Shown here: positions 33,008 to 41,593 of the stretch, in pieces
Numbering within the stretch: position 1 is the first letter of the stretch
How the letters are laid out: every line of letters starts with the position of its first letter
The notes under the pieces: model-generated
Seen by the model: only the letters and a program-made list of their open reading frames with translations
Databases searched by the model: none
What the model was told of the DNA's origin: nothing
Program-made: the position numbers and the translations under genes
DNA from: JABJAG01 sp965222215
GTDB lineage: Bacteria > Pseudomonadota > Alphaproteobacteria > UBA6615
Direction: 5' to 3'
Assembly (NCBI GenBank): GCA_965222215.1
Contig: OZ244931.1
Coordinates: 2,728,001-2,792,000, forward strand
DNA length: 64,000 nucleotides

Positions 33008-33892
33008 GTGTACAAACTTCCCGTCTGGAACACGATCGGCGAAGCTTACCGGTTCATCTGGGCCGAGCGCGGCGCGTGGCTGAACTATGCCGCGGTGCCA
33101 TTTGTGGTGATCGGGCTGCTGGCATCGGGCTACCTGATCTTCATTCAGAACATCTGGGGTCAGCAACTCCTCGGCGGACCGCCCCTCACTCCGGAACAAC
33201 TCGCACTGTTGCCGGATCGATTCCATCTCGGATCGTCGGGCGCGTTCTGGGTGGCGATGGCGGCCGTGATCGTCCTGTACTACGTCGTGTATGTAACTTT
33301 CGCGGTGGCGTGGCACCGGCGATTGCTCCTGGGGCCCGGGGCGACTTCCGCCAGCGAGATCTTCATGTGGCGCAAACGTCATTGGCAGTTTGTTCTGCGT
33401 GCGGTTCTGGCGGCGCTCCTTGCGATGTTTGTTGCGTTTGTCATCAGCTTTGTTCTGGGTCTTCTTCTGGCCGCGATCGCGCCATCCTCCTTTGTGCTGG
33501 GCTTCATCGTTGGAATCATCATCGGTCTCCTGACGACACTTGCGCTCGTCTATGTCGCACCGGCGTTTCCCGCGGCGGCTGTCGAGGACTTCGAGATCGG
33601 CCTCAAACGCGCCTCCGATCTCGCCAGCGGCAACGTATGGCGTATGTGGGCGGTGTTCGTGTTCGGCCTGGTCATTCCGTTCGTCATCATTTCGATCGGT
33701 TTCGAGATTGTCCTGGCAACTGCCCTCCCGCCCGAGGTCTGGCTCACCTCGATCGGCCTGATCGTTCTTGTTTCGGTAGCCTTCCAGGCGGTCAATTTTG
33801 TCGGAGCCGCCGTCGGCATATCGCTGCTGTCGATCATGTACCGCCGCCTGCGCGACAACGTGGAACTCAAGAAAAAGCAAATGGCCCCCTGA
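33008..33892 (+). CDS. Six-helix membrane protein, array member 2
   Basis: A 294-residue membrane protein beginning at GTG 33008, selected because AGGGGGA lies just upstream. The start YKLPVWNTIGEAYRFIWAER is close to member 3 (YELPVWNTIGTVYRFIWTER). The shared VAWHRRLLLGPG and MWRKRHWQFVLR, about six helices, and the end GISLLSIMYRRLRDN make the relationship plain. The conserved His-Arg and Arg-His-Trp pairs at the cytoplasmic ends of helices could bind lipid headgroups or a partner protein. The function is unknown. Confidence 0.82.
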   Translation: MYKLPVWNTIGEAYRFIWAERGAWLNYAAVPFVVIGLLASGYLIFIQNIWGQQLLGGPPLTPEQLALLPDRFHLGSSGAFWVAMAAVIVLYYVVYVTFAVAWHRRLLLGPGATSASEIFMWRKRHWQFVLRAVLAALLAMFVAFVISFVLGLLLAAIAPSSFVLGFIVGIIIGLLTTLALVYVAPAFPAAAVEDFEIGLKRASDLASGNVWRMWAVFVFGLVIPFVIISIGFEIVLATALPPEVWLTSIGLIVLVSVAFQAVNFVGAAVGISLLSIMYRRLRDNVELKKKQMAP

Positions 33893-33917
33893 CGGCGGCC
33901 GAACCGGAGACCCGGAA

Positions 33918-34883
33918 ATGTATGAACTGCCCGTGTGGAACACGATTGGAACGGTCTACCGGTTCATCTGGACCGAAAGAATGTCCTGGCTGAAGTTCGC
34001 CGCGGTCCTGGTTGCGCTCAGCATTGTCGGGCCGTTCCTGCTGCTCATACCGACGCTCGGACTGGCGGGAGTCCTTGAATTGATATCCGGCGGCGAACCG
34101 ACCGCCGCGCAGGAAACCACGATGGGGATCGGCCTCGGGATCGTGGTCCTGGTCTTCGTCGTCGCCTATATCGCGTTGATGATCACGTTCATGGTCGCGT
34201 GGCATCGACACTATCTGCTCGATCCGCGCGCATCCTCGATCCGCGAACTGTTCGTCTGGAAACGCCGGCACTGGCTGTTCTTCGGGCGTTGCGTCCTGCT
34301 CGGTATCCTCGCGATCATACTGTTTTTCGCCGCCGCCGCCGTCATCGGCCCGATTCTTTCCCCCATCCTCGGCATATTCACAGGTGCATCTTCGCAACCG
34401 TCCTTCGGCTCGCAGATGCCCACCTTCAGCGCCGGAATGTTCGTCGCGCCGTTGATCTTCATGGCGGTTCTCGCCACCGTGGTGCTGTTCTTTACCTGCT
34501 TCCTGCTGTTGTCGCTGCCGAGCGCGGCAATCGAGGATCGCGAGATCACGCTGCGCAATGCGGTCCGGCTGTCGAAGGGCAACCGCTTCAACATGACGTG
34601 GGTGATCTGGTTCGGGTCGTTCCTGCCGTTCTGGGGCATCCCTGCCGTCCTGCAGATCGTCCTCCTCAGCGCCGCCATCAGCGGGCACGACGACGCCTTC
34701 CAGCAGATGGGCGCCATGGCGGAAGCGCAGTCGACCTTCACAATGACCGTGGTCTACCCGATCTTCTCGACATTCTTCTCGATGCTCGGGCTCGCCATCG
34801 GGGTTTCGCTTCTGTCGGCGAGCTTCCGGCGCCTGCGCGACAACGTTCCGCTCGAAACTCCACCCGAAGCGCCTGCCGCCTAA
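33918..34883 (+). CDS. Six-helix membrane protein, array member 3
   Basis: A 321-residue paralog of the two genes before it, 25 bases downstream of member 2. GGAG precedes the ATG by nine bases. It contains VAWHRHYLLDPR, VWKRRHWLFFGR, a loop between helices 3 and 4 longer than in member 2 (GIFTGASSQPSFG region), LPSAAIEDREITLRNAVRLS, and the closing GVSLLSASFRRLRDNVP. The acidic-then-basic element AAIEDREITLRNA matches AAVEDFEIGLKRA in member 2. The TAA stop overlaps the convergent mutT stop by four bases. No function is assigned. Confidence 0.82.
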   Translation: MYELPVWNTIGTVYRFIWTERMSWLKFAAVLVALSIVGPFLLLIPTLGLAGVLELISGGEPTAAQETTMGIGLGIVVLVFVVAYIALMITFMVAWHRHYLLDPRASSIRELFVWKRRHWLFFGRCVLLGILAIILFFAAAAVIGPILSPILGIFTGASSQPSFGSQMPTFSAGMFVAPLIFMAVLATVVLFFTCFLLLSLPSAAIEDREITLRNAVRLSKGNRFNMTWVIWFGSFLPFWGIPAVLQIVLLSAAISGHDDAFQQMGAMAEAQSTFTMTVVYPIFSTFFSMLGLAIGVSLLSASFRRLRDNVPLETPPEAPAA

Positions 34884-35278
34884 AGCAGGTCCTGCAGCTG
34901 CGCGACGAGCGGCACGTCGGCCGGCGGCATCGGGTAGTCGCGCAGGCGGTTCGGGCGCACCCAGGCGAGTTCCTGGCCCTCGCGGGGCTCCGGATCGCCC
35001 TGCCACTTGCGGCAGACGAACAACGGCATCAGCAGGTGGAAATCGTCGTAGCCGTGGCTGGCGAAACCGATCGGCGCGAGGCAGCTCTCGACCGTATCGA
35101 TGCCCAGCTCCTCGTGCAGTTCGCGGATCAGCGCGGCCTCGGGCGTCTCGCCGGCGTCGACCTTGCCGCCGGGAAACTCCCACAGCCCCGCCATGGACTT
35201 GCCCTCGGGCCGTTTCGCGATCAGCACCCGGTCTTCGATATCCACCAGCGCGACGGCGCTGACCAGCACGATGGGCAC
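34880..35278 (-). CDS. mutT: 8-oxo-dGTP diphosphatase, Nudix family
   Basis: A 132-residue Nudix hydrolase. The Nudix box GX5EX7REUXEEXGU is visible as GGKVDAGETPEAALIRELHE followed by ELGI. The N-terminus VALVDIEDRVLIAKRPEGKS and WEFPGGK are typical of MutT. It removes oxidised dGTP from the nucleotide pool. A GTG at 35278 with AAGGGG upstream is the likely start, 29 bases after the argJ stop. The argJ-mutT order beside a PPIase and secA is typical of alphaproteobacteria. Confidence 0.92.
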   Translation of the reverse strand: MPIVLVSAVALVDIEDRVLIAKRPEGKSMAGLWEFPGGKVDAGETPEAALIRELHEELGIDTVESCLAPIGFASHGYDDFHLLMPLFVCRKWQGDPEPREGQELAWVRPNRLRDYPMPPADVPLVAQLQDLL

Positions 35279-35307
35279 ACCCGCCCCTTCACGACGCCCC
35301 ACGTGGG

Positions 35308-36597
35308 TCAGCTCCGGTAGTCGGCGTTGATCGTGATGTAGCCGTGGGTCAGGTCGCAGGTCCACACGGTCCCGCGCCCGCGCCCCACGCCGAGGTCCAC
35401 ATCGAGCACGATGTCCGTGCCCTTCATGTATTCGGCCACGGGCGCCTCGTCGTAACCGGCGACGAGCTGGCCGCTGTCGGTGATCGGCGTCGCGCCGATG
35501 CCGATGGACAGCTTGTCCCGGTCGGCCTTCTCGCCCGCCTTGCCGACGGCCATGACGATGCGGCCCCAGTTCGGGTCCTCGCCCGCGATGGCGGTCTTGA
35601 CCAGCGGCGAATTCGCGATGGCGAGGCCGACCGTGCGCGCGGCGCGTTTCGACTCCGCGCCGGTCACGTTGATGGTGACGAACTTCTGCGCGCCCTCGCC
35701 GTCGCGCACGATCTGCTGCGCGAGGTCGACGAAGATGTCCTTCAGCGCCGCCTTGAAATCCGCGAGCAGCTTGTCGCCGGCGCTCTTGATCCGCGGCTGC
35801 CCCTTCGCCTGCCCCGTCGCGAACATCAGGACCGTATCCGAGGTCGAGGTGTCGCTGTCCACGGTAATCGCGTTGAAGGAATCGTCGGTCGCGGTGCGGA
35901 CCAGGCGCTGCAGGACCTTCGCCGGAATTTTCGCATCGGTGAACACGAAGGCGAGCATCGTCGCCATGTCCGGCGCGATCATGCCGGAACCCTTGGCGAA
36001 GCCGGACAGGGTCACCTCGGTCTTGCCGATCGTCACCTTGCGCGACGCCGCCTTGGGGAACGTGTCGGTCGTCATGATCGCTTCGGCCGCCGCGCGCCAG
36101 GACGTCTCGCGCAACGCCTTGTGCATGCGCGGCAGTTTGCCGGCGATATAGTCCGGCGCGCGGGGCTCGCCGATGACGCCGGTCGAGGCGATAAAGACAT
36201 CCTGCGCCCGGCAGCCGAACAGATGCGCGGCCTCCGCCGCCGTCTGCGCCACCTGCAGGTCGCCCGCATTGCCGGTAAAGGCATTGGCGTTGCCGGAATT
36301 CACGACCAGCACCCGCGCCTTGCCGCGCGGCAGGATGGCGCGGCACCAGTCGACGGGAGCCGAGGGACATTTCGAGCGCGTCAGGACGCCGGCCGCCGTG
36401 GTGCCGGGCGCCATCTCCGCCACCATCAGGTCCTTGACGCCCTTGTGCTTCTTCAGGCCGACATACTTGCCGGCAAGGCGCACCCCGCGAACGGGCAGTA
36501 CGGACGGAAAGCGCGCGGGCGCCAGCGGCGAACGCGCGAGTTCCTTCTTCGGCGGTGCGTCGGACGAACCTGTCTTCTTGCTGGAATTTCGCGCCAT
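35308..36597 (-). CDS. argJ: Bifunctional glutamate N-acetyltransferase / amino-acid acetyltransferase
   Basis: A 429-residue ArgJ. Self-cleavage occurs before the nucleophilic Thr in KGSGMIAPDMATMLAFVFT. NSGNANAFTG, the oxyanion-hole STGVIGEP and GEDPNWGRIVMAVGK are also present. It recycles the acetyl group from N-acetylornithine to glutamate and can make N-acetylglutamate de novo, feeding arginine synthesis. N-acetyl-L-glutamate is also the product of DgcA, encoded 31 kb away. The gene lies between the PPIase and mutT. Confidence 0.97.
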   Translation of the reverse strand: MARNSSKKTGSSDAPPKKELARSPLAPARFPSVLPVRGVRLAGKYVGLKKHKGVKDLMVAEMAPGTTAAGVLTRSKCPSAPVDWCRAILPRGKARVLVVNSGNANAFTGNAGDLQVAQTAAEAAHLFGCRAQDVFIASTGVIGEPRAPDYIAGKLPRMHKALRETSWRAAAEAIMTTDTFPKAASRKVTIGKTEVTLSGFAKGSGMIAPDMATMLAFVFTDAKIPAKVLQRLVRTATDDSFNAITVDSDTSTSDTVLMFATGQAKGQPRIKSAGDKLLADFKAALKDIFVDLAQQIVRDGEGAQKFVTINVTGAESKRAARTVGLAIANSPLVKTAIAGEDPNWGRIVMAVGKAGEKADRDKLSIGIGATPITDSGQLVAGYDEAPVAEYMKGTDIVLDVDLGVGRGRGTVWTCDLTHGYITINADYRS

Positions 36598-36650
36598 GAT
36601 GCCCCCAAACGAAACTGTCGATCGGGAGACGCCGGGCGCAAGCCGGTTGA

Positions 36651-37526
36651 CTACTGCTTGGGCGCGTCCTCGATCGGCGAGCCGTCGATGTTGAACAGTT
36701 CAATGTCCGCATCGGCCCGCAGGTCCGCCATATGCGCGGCGATCAGGTCACGCGTCAACTGCTCTTCGATCTGTCCGCGCGCTTCCTCGAAAGTCGGCGG
36801 CGGCTGGCGGCGTTTGTCGACCACCTTGATGACATGCCAGCCGAACTGGGTCTGGACCGGATCGGGCGCCAGCGTGTCCGGCTCCAGTGCGAACGCGGCA
36901 TCGGCGAACGGCTCGACCATCGCGCTGCGCACGAAGTAGCCCAGGTCGCCGCCGCGCGGCGCGCTCGGGCCGGTCGACTTTTCGCGGGCCAGTTCGGCGA
37001 AATCCGCACCGCCGTCCAGCTCCTCCATGATTTCCACCGCCTCGGCCTCGCTTTCCACGAGGATATGGCTGGCGCGAACCTCGACGGGGCCCTCGGTCTT
37101 GGCGACGGTGTTTTCGTAGTTTTCGCGGAGCTGCTCTTCCGAGATTTCGCTCGCGACCAGCCGTCCCATGTATTCGCGCTGGATGGCGAGTTTCTCGAAC
37201 TCGGCCACTTCCGCCTTGACCGTTTCGTCGTCCTGCAGGCCATCGGCGCGGCCCGCCTCGGCGAGAAGCTCTCCATCGACAAGCTGCTGGACGATCTGCG
37301 TGAAGATCACGTTGATCGGCATCTGCTGGAACTGCGCGGGCAGGCGCGCATAGGCCCGCGCCACGTCCGACTGACGGATTTCCGTGCCGTCGACCAGCGC
37401 CACAACGGGGTCCTCGACAACCTCCGCGTCGGTCTTTGCGGCGTCGCCGTCCTGCTGCGCCATGGCGTGGGACGGCATGGCCAGGACGAGCGCAAGAGCG
37501 CCGAAGGCGAGAAGAGAGCGGATCAT
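36651..37526 (-). CDS. Periplasmic parvulin-type peptidyl-prolyl isomerase
   Basis: A 291-residue exported protein with a signal peptide cut after AMA (RSLLAFGALALVLAMPSHA, then QQDGDAA). A SurA-like N-terminal helical region (about 40-140) carries VALVDGTEIRQSDVARAYA. The rotamase domain has EVRASHILVESEAEAVEIME, FAELAREKSTGPSAPRGGDL and FGWHVIKVVDKR. It should assist folding of outer-membrane or periplasmic proteins. It is divergent from secA, the export motor, which fits a shared role in secretion. Confidence 0.92.
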   Translation of the reverse strand: MIRSLLAFGALALVLAMPSHAMAQQDGDAAKTDAEVVEDPVVALVDGTEIRQSDVARAYARLPAQFQQMPINVIFTQIVQQLVDGELLAEAGRADGLQDDETVKAEVAEFEKLAIQREYMGRLVASEISEEQLRENYENTVAKTEGPVEVRASHILVESEAEAVEIMEELDGGADFAELAREKSTGPSAPRGGDLGYFVRSAMVEPFADAAFALEPDTLAPDPVQTQFGWHVIKVVDKRRQPPPTFEEARGQIEEQLTRDLIAAHMADLRADADIELFNIDGSPIEDAPKQ

Positions 37527-37836
37527 GGGAGATACTCCTGTCTTTCAGGGCGCCGGGCGGTTCCCCAGCCGAAGCGCGGCGCACACTGCCGGTTTCCCCG
37601 AAGGCGCACAACCCGGCCCAATCGGGATTTTGCAAACAACACGGCAAGTTGAAGGTGAACTGCGGCAACAAACGGGCGGCAGTTGTGGCAATTTGGCGAG
37701 CGTTGACAGTTTTCGGCACGCACCCTAGACAACGGGTGAATATTCCCCATTTGAAGGGCTGAACGCCGGTCCGTCGCCACCGCGGCAACCCACCGACGAT
37801 ATTTCGGTCAAGAATTGCCGTTTCCGAGGAGATTTC
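37527..37836. other. 310-base divergent intergenic region PPIase/secA
   Basis: No convincing gene or RNA is seen. It contains the secA promoter at 37703-37731 and a secA leader of about 100 bases ending in GAGGAG six bases before the ATG. The left part, toward the PPIase gene, is GC-rich without a clear promoter match. Confidence 0.6.
37703..37731 (+). promoter_or_regulatory. secA promoter
   Basis: A perfect -35 TTGACA at 37703-37708 is followed after 17 bases by TAGACA at 37726-37731. Transcription would begin near 37738, giving a leader of about 100 bases. No SecM-like upstream peptide with a ribosome-binding site is evident in the leader. Confidence 0.55.
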
Positions 37837-40566
37837 ATGGTTCTCAGTCTGGTCACAAAGGCCTTCGGAACCGCTAACGACCGCTACCTGAAACGGCTCG
37901 GAAAGCAGGTCGACGCGGTCAACGCGCTCGAACCCGAACTCGAGGCGCTCGACGACGACGCGCTCCGGGCCCGCACGCAGGCGTTCCGCGAGCGGCTCGA
38001 CGGCGGGGAGGACCTCGACGACATCCTCGTCGAGGCGTTCGCGACCGTGCGCGAGGCCGCCAAGCGGACCCTCGGCCAGCGCCATTTCGATGTGCAGCTG
38101 CTCGGCGGCATGATCCTCCACCAGGGCATGATCTCCGAAATGAAGACGGGCGAAGGCAAGACCCTCGTCGCCACGCTGCCGGTCTACCTCAATGCGATCG
38201 CGGGCAAGGGCGTACACGTCGTCACCGTGAACGACTACCTCGCCCAGCGCGACTCCGCCTGGATGGGACAGGTCTACGAATTCCTCGGGCTGTCGGTGGG
38301 CTGCATCGTCAACGGGCTGTCGGACGAGGAACGCCGCGCCGCCTACGCCGCGGACGTGACCTACGGCACCAACAACGAGTTCGGTTTCGACTACCTGCGC
38401 GACAATATGAAGTTCCATCTCGACGAGATGGTGCAGCGCGACTTCAACTTCGCCATCGTCGACGAGGTGGACTCGATCCTGATCGACGAGGCCCGCACGC
38501 CGCTGATCATCTCGGGCCCGGTCGAGGATTCTTCCGAGACCTACAACGCCGTCGACAAGATCATCCCGCGCCTGACGGACGAGGACTTCGAGGTCGACGA
38601 GAAGGCCCGCGCGGCGACACTCACGGACGAAGGCGTGGAACACGCCGAGCGTCTGCTCGCCGAGGACGGACTGCTGGAGGAAGGCGCGAGCCTCTACGAC
38701 ATCACCAGCGTGACGGTTCTGCATCACGTGAACCAGGCGCTGCGCGCCCACAAGCTGTTCCAGCGCGACCGCGACTACATCGTGAAGGACAACCGGGTCG
38801 TCATCATCGACGAGTTCACCGGCCGCATGATGGAAGGCCGCCGCTACTCCGACGGTCTGCACCAGGCCCTGGAAGCCAAGGAAGGCGCCCAGGTCCAGAA
38901 CGAGAACCAGACGCTCGCCTCGATCACCTTCCAGAATTATTTCCGGCTGTATCCCAAGCTCGCCGGCATGACCGGCACGGCGATGACCGAATCCGCGGAG
39001 TTCGCGGAAATCTACAAGCTGGAAGTCGTCGATATCCCGACCAACAACCCGATGGTTCGCGACGACCAGAACGACGAGGTCTATCGGACCCTCGGAGAGA
39101 AATACAACGCCATCATCGAGCTGATCGAGGATTGCGTGGAGCGCGGCCAGCCCGTGCTCGTCGGCACCGTGTCGATCGAGAAATCGGAACAGGTCGCCGA
39201 GGTTCTCAAGAACAAGAAGATTGCCCACGAGGTCCTGAACGCGCGCCACCATGAGCGCGAGGCGCACATCATCGCCCAGGCCGGCGTGCCCGGCGCGGTG
39301 ACCATCGCCACCAACATGGCCGGCCGCGGCACCGATATTCAGCTCGGCGGCAACCTCGACATGCGCCTCGAGCTCGAACTCGAAGGCATCGAGGACGAAG
39401 CGGCCCGCGCCGCCAAGGAAGAAGAGATCAAGGCCGAGATCGCCACCCTGCACGACAAGGTCATCGACGCAGGCGGCCTGATGGTGATCGGCACGGAACG
39501 GCACGAGAGCCGGCGCATCGACAACCAGCTGCGCGGCCGCTCGGGGCGCCAGGGCGACCCGGGCACGTCGCGCTTCTTCCTGTCGCTGGAAGACGACCTG
39601 ATGCGCATCTTCGGCTCGGAGCGGATGGACGGCATGCTCCAGAAGCTCGGGATCGAGGAAGGCGAGGCCATCGTCCATCCGTGGATCAACAAGGCGCTCG
39701 AAAAGGCGCAGCAGAAGGTCGAGGCGCGGAACTTCGAAATCCGCAAACAGTTGCTCCAGTACGACGACGTGATGAACGACCAGCGCAAGGTCATCTACGA
39801 GCAGCGCAAGGACCTGATGAAGACCGACGACGTGTCGGAGACGATCCGTTCCATGCGCGAGGACGTGCTCGAGGACCTGGTCGCCCGGACGATCCCGGAA
39901 AAGGCCTTTGCCGAGCAGTGGGACACGAGCCTGCTGCACGAAGAGGCGATGCGCGTGTTCGGGCTCGACATCCCGGCCGATGAATGGGCCGCGGAGGAAG
40001 GTATCGCGGACGAGGAAATTCGCGACCGCCTGCAAAAGATGATCGACGAGAAGATGGCGGCGAAGGCGGTCAACTACGGCGCCGACCTGATGCGCATGGC
40101 CGAGAAAAACCTGCTGCTGCAGATCCTCGACCAGTACTGGAAGGATCACCTGCTGCGGCTCGACCATCTGCGCCAGGGCATCGGCCTGCGCGCGTTCGGC
40201 CAGAAGAACCCGCTCAACGAATACAAGCGCGAAGCCTTCGACATGTTCCAGGACATGCTCGCCCGGCTGCGCGAAGGCGTGACGATGATGCTGAGCCACC
40301 TGGAAATCCAGGTGGACGTGCCGAACCCCGTCCCCGAACCCGAATCGCCGCGCGAGATGGAAACCCAGCACGCCAGCGGCGGCCAGTTCGGCGACGCCGC
40401 CCCGGCTTCCGGCGGCGGCAACGCCCGCCCGCAAACCGCGCGCAACCAGGCACTCGCGGAACTGGACCCGAACGACCCGTCGACATGGGGCAAGGTCCCG
40501 CGCAACGCCGCCTGCCCGTGCGGCTCCGGCAAGAAATACAAGCACTGCCACGGCCGCGTGGCTTAG
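37837..40566 (+). CDS. secA: Preprotein translocase ATPase SecA
   Basis: A 909-residue SecA of usual length. Visible are Walker A MKTGEGKTLVATL, the DEAD-like Walker B AIVDEVDSILIDEAR, and the second nucleotide-binding fold with GTVSIEKSEQVAE and TNMAGRGTDIQLGG. The helical scaffold and two-helix finger are present, and the C-terminal zinc-binding tail is CPCGSGKKYKHCHGR. It drives Sec-dependent export and binds SecB through the zinc tail. A strong GAGGAG ribosome-binding site and a perfect -35 box upstream fit high expression. Confidence 0.99.
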   Translation: MVLSLVTKAFGTANDRYLKRLGKQVDAVNALEPELEALDDDALRARTQAFRERLDGGEDLDDILVEAFATVREAAKRTLGQRHFDVQLLGGMILHQGMISEMKTGEGKTLVATLPVYLNAIAGKGVHVVTVNDYLAQRDSAWMGQVYEFLGLSVGCIVNGLSDEERRAAYAADVTYGTNNEFGFDYLRDNMKFHLDEMVQRDFNFAIVDEVDSILIDEARTPLIISGPVEDSSETYNAVDKIIPRLTDEDFEVDEKARAATLTDEGVEHAERLLAEDGLLEEGASLYDITSVTVLHHVNQALRAHKLFQRDRDYIVKDNRVVIIDEFTGRMMEGRRYSDGLHQALEAKEGAQVQNENQTLASITFQNYFRLYPKLAGMTGTAMTESAEFAEIYKLEVVDIPTNNPMVRDDQNDEVYRTLGEKYNAIIELIEDCVERGQPVLVGTVSIEKSEQVAEVLKNKKIAHEVLNARHHEREAHIIAQAGVPGAVTIATNMAGRGTDIQLGGNLDMRLELELEGIEDEAARAAKEEEIKAEIATLHDKVIDAGGLMVIGTERHESRRIDNQLRGRSGRQGDPGTSRFFLSLEDDLMRIFGSERMDGMLQKLGIEEGEAIVHPWINKALEKAQQKVEARNFEIRKQLLQYDDVMNDQRKVIYEQRKDLMKTDDVSETIRSMREDVLEDLVARTIPEKAFAEQWDTSLLHEEAMRVFGLDIPADEWAAEEGIADEEIRDRLQKMIDEKMAAKAVNYGADLMRMAEKNLLLQILDQYWKDHLLRLDHLRQGIGLRAFGQKNPLNEYKREAFDMFQDMLARLREGVTMMLSHLEIQVDVPNPVPEPESPREMETQHASGGQFGDAAPASGGGNARPQTARNQALAELDPNDPSTWGKVPRNAACPCGSGKKYKHCHGRVA

Positions 40567-40582
40567 CGCCGGTCTGCCGCCG

Positions 40583-41593
40583 ATGGTTTCGTTCGGTGTT
40601 TTCGATCATCTGGACCGGCGTGACGGTGCAAATCCGCGCGAGATTTACGAAGACCGTCTCCGGCTGATCGCCGAATACGATCGTGCCGGATTTGCGATGT
40701 ATCACTTGGCCGAACACCATGCGACGCCGCTGGGCCTCGCGCCCTCGCCGAGCGTGTTTCTGGCGGCGGTGGCCCAGCGCACCGAACATATTCACTTCGG
40801 CCCGATGGTCTATTGCCTGCCGCTGTACGAACCGCTGCGGCTGATCGAGGAAATCTGCATGCTCGATCAGATGTCGGGCGGGCGTTTCGAATTCGGCGTC
40901 GGACGCGGCATCTCGCCCTTCGAGGTCGCCTATTTCGGCGTGACGAAGGACAACGCGCTGCCCATCTATCTGGAATCCTACGCGGCGCTGATGCAGGGCC
41001 TGACCTCGCAGTCACTTTCGTTCCACGGCGAGCACTTTACCTATGACGATGTGCCCATGGTGATGCAGACGGTCCAGCGCCCGCATCCGCCGATGTGGTA
41101 CGGCGTCGCCACGTCCGACGGCGCCGCGTGGCCGGCCACCCAGAAGATCAATGTCATCAGCAACGCCCCGTGCTCCATTGCACGGTCGGCGACCGACCAG
41201 TACCGCGAGACCTGGGATCGCGAACATGGCAGCGAGGTCACCGCGAAGCTCGGTGTCGCGCGGCACATGTTTATCGGGGAAACTGCGGCCGAAGCCGAGC
41301 GGATCGGCGCGCGCGCCTACGCGGCCTGGTACGAGAATTTCATCGACCTGTGGCGCAAACACGACGTCACGGACCGCGCGTATGCCTCCGATCTCGCATC
41401 CGCGCGCGAACGGGACGCCGCGATTGTCGGCACGGTCGATATGGTCGCAGACGAAATCGCGCGCCAGATCGATGAAGCCGGGCTGAGCTATTTCGTATGC
41501 AGATTTGCGTTCGGAGACCTGACGTTCGACGAATCCCTGGCCTCCATGACCCGGTTCGTCGAAGGGGTCATGCCGCGATTCGCAGCGGCCTAG
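40583..41593 (+). CDS. LLM class flavin-dependent oxidoreductase
   Basis: A 336-residue luciferase-like monooxygenase. The barrel starts SFGVFDHLDRRD and shows YHLAEHHATPLGLAPSPSVF, then LPLYEPLRLIEEICMLDQMS and GGRFEFGVGRG, the FMN/F420-site elements of group 1 LLM enzymes. Loops such as QRPHPPMWYGVA follow. The substrate cannot be inferred; relatives oxidise sulfonates, aldehydes or xenobiotics with FMNH2. It starts 16 bases after secA, possibly by read-through, and its TAG stop is shared as CTAG with the convergent accA. Confidence 0.85.
   Translation: MVSFGVFDHLDRRDGANPREIYEDRLRLIAEYDRAGFAMYHLAEHHATPLGLAPSPSVFLAAVAQRTEHIHFGPMVYCLPLYEPLRLIEEICMLDQMSGGRFEFGVGRGISPFEVAYFGVTKDNALPIYLESYAALMQGLTSQSLSFHGEHFTYDDVPMVMQTVQRPHPPMWYGVATSDGAAWPATQKINVISNAPCSIARSATDQYRETWDREHGSEVTAKLGVARHMFIGETAAEAERIGARAYAAWYENFIDLWRKHDVTDRAYASDLASARERDAAIVGTVDMVADEIARQIDEAGLSYFVCRFAFGDLTFDESLASMTRFVEGVMPRFAAA

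Noticed and set aside
37527..37836. Small gene or structured RNA between the PPIase and secA genes
   Set aside because: No frame with a ribosome-binding site and no strong stem with T-run; only a promoter and leader are supported.
36748..40551. Very long open frame on the minus strand opposite secA (over 1200 codons)
   Set aside because: It lies antisense to secA, its composition mirrors GC-rich third-position bias, and no family motif is readable. secA is certain.
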